Assembly: GCA_036387415.1 (NCBI GenBank)
Contig: DASVTU010000012.1
Coordinates: forward strand, 1 to 42,238
Length of the DNA: 42,238 bases
Direction of reading: 5' to 3'
Source of the DNA: DASVTU01 sp036387415
GTDB lineage: Bacteria > Acidobacteriota > Blastocatellia > Pyrinomonadales > Pyrinomonadaceae
Shown here: in pieces, positions 41,625 to 42,238 of the stretch
Position numbering within the stretch: position 1 is the first letter of the stretch
Layout of the letters: every line of letters begins with the position of its first letter
Made by a program: the position numbers and the translations under genes
The notes under the pieces: generated by a model
Told to the model about the DNA's origin: nothing
Database searches by the model: none
Seen by the model: only the letters and a program-made list of their open reading frames with translations

Positions 41625-42238
41625 AAAACAGGCCGGGGCTTTGCGGCGTGGGCGAGAGGCCGAAGTGTTGATAGGCGAGGCGCGTCGCCATCCGCCCGCG
41701 CGGCGTACGGTTGAGGAAGCCGATTTGAATCAAGTACGGCTCGATTATCTCTTCGATGGAATCCTTTTCTTCATGGATTGATGCGGAGATGGTGCCGAGG
41801 CCGACTGGCCCTCCGTCGAATTTTTCGATGATGGTCAGGAGAAGTTTGCGGTCAACTTCATCAAGTCCGAAGGTGTCAACCTCCATGCGGTTGAGCGCAT
41901 CTTCCGCGACCTCACGCGTGATGCGCCCGTCGTATTCCACTTCGGCGTAGTCGCGCACGCGACGCAGGAGTCGATTGGCGATACGCGGTGTGCCGCGTGC
42001 ACGCCTCGCTATCTCGCGTGCGCCGCCTTCTTCAATCTGTGCGCCGAGGATGTCTGCTGAGCGCATGACGATGAGTTCCAGTTCTTCGTGCGTGTAAAAA
42101 TCGAGATGAAAGACGATGCCGAAACGTCCACGCAAGGGGGCAGTAATCATTCCGGCGCGCGTCGTCGCACCAACCAGAGTGAACTTCGGCAACTCTAGTT
42201 TGATGGAACGGGCGGCGGTGCCCTGTCCAATCATGATG
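41623..42238 (-). CDS. ruvB: Holliday junction branch migration ATPase RuvB, C-terminal part
   Basis: RuvB is the hexameric AAA+ motor that, with RuvA, drives branch migration at Holliday junctions. Only the C-terminal 204 or so residues are in the window; the gene continues beyond 42238, so Walker motifs are not seen. Visible hallmarks are the segment following Walker B (MIGQGTAARSIKLELPKFTLVGATTRAG), the arginine finger/sensor region LRGRFGI, sensor 2 ARGTPRIANRLLRRVRD, and the winged-helix domain LGTISASIHEEKDSIEE with EPYLIQIGFLNRTPRGR. It is upstream of queA in the same orientation, a common bacterial arrangement. Confidence 0.95.
   Translation of the reverse strand, partial: IMIGQGTAARSIKLELPKFTLVGATTRAGMITAPLRGRFGIVFHLDFYTHEELELIVMRSADILGAQIEEGGAREIARRARGTPRIANRLLRRVRDYAEVEYDGRITREVAEDALNRMEVDTFGLDEVDRKLLLTIIEKFDGGPVGLGTISASIHEEKDSIEEIIEPYLIQIGFLNRTPRGRMATRLAYQHFGLSPTPQSPGLF

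Overview
The window reads as a chromosomal segment of a moderately GC-rich Gram-negative-type bacterium. The best guess is an acidobacterium, possibly of the Blastocatellia. That placement rests on the general protein flavour: an MglA/MglB pair, a secreted YARHG protein, a large SBBP-propeller exoprotein, M28 and M48 peptidases, and short iterated-word palindromes between genes. No rRNA or other taxonomic marker is present, so it is an inference. There is no prophage, insertion sequence, CRISPR array or plasmid gene. Most genes are housekeeping genes.

Region by region. (1) 1-6400, minus strand: tRNA-Leu(UAG), then tig, clpP, clpX and lon, a compact protein-quality-control cluster in transcription order tig>clpP>clpX>lon. 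(2) 6575-9672: a DUF2071/YqjF-like protein, then on the plus strand a secreted Cys-phosphatase-like protein and a secreted protein with four YARHG domains. (3) 9805-13532: a class III nucleotide cyclase with an unusual SRPBCC and zinc-ribbon front end, followed by a small single-pass membrane protein; diverging from them is a sugar-mutarotase-like protein. (4) 13679-18860: a Gly/Ser/Lys low-complexity protein, a MATE exporter, tRNA-Lys(CUU), a secreted M28 peptidase and a hemerythrin. (5) 19061-21253: a phosphate transport pair (PiT plus DUF47), a probably leaderless 50-residue basic protein and tRNA-Arg(CCG). (6) 21379-31316: glmS preceded by a 56-residue membrane protein, a 1489-residue secreted beta-helix/Ig/SBBP protein, and the yvcK-glmU pair. 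glmS and glmU are the entry and exit enzymes of UDP-GlcNAc synthesis, and YvcK regulates that branch in other bacteria, so this stretch has a cell-wall-precursor theme. (7) 31461-36047: a TPR protein with a histone-H1-like tail, then mglB, mglA and a membrane M48 peptidase with TPRs. (8) 36142-42238, minus strand: ruvB (cut by the window edge), an unrecognised exported protein, a YihY/BrkB membrane protein, a GNAT acetyltransferase, queA and a RimI-like acetyltransferase, closely spaced.

The most distinctive non-coding signal is a set of intergenic inverted repeats whose arms are built from short, iterated, locus-specific words (for example ATTGCGG, GACGACGGACGA, TAAATGG, ATGAGGG). Two of them (2621-2715 between clpX and lon; 33295-33383 between mglB and mglA) look like diverged copies of one roughly 90-bp element. 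Another (41461-41624) runs into the 5' end of a gene and appears to encode its N-terminus. Several others sit where ordinary terminators would be expected.
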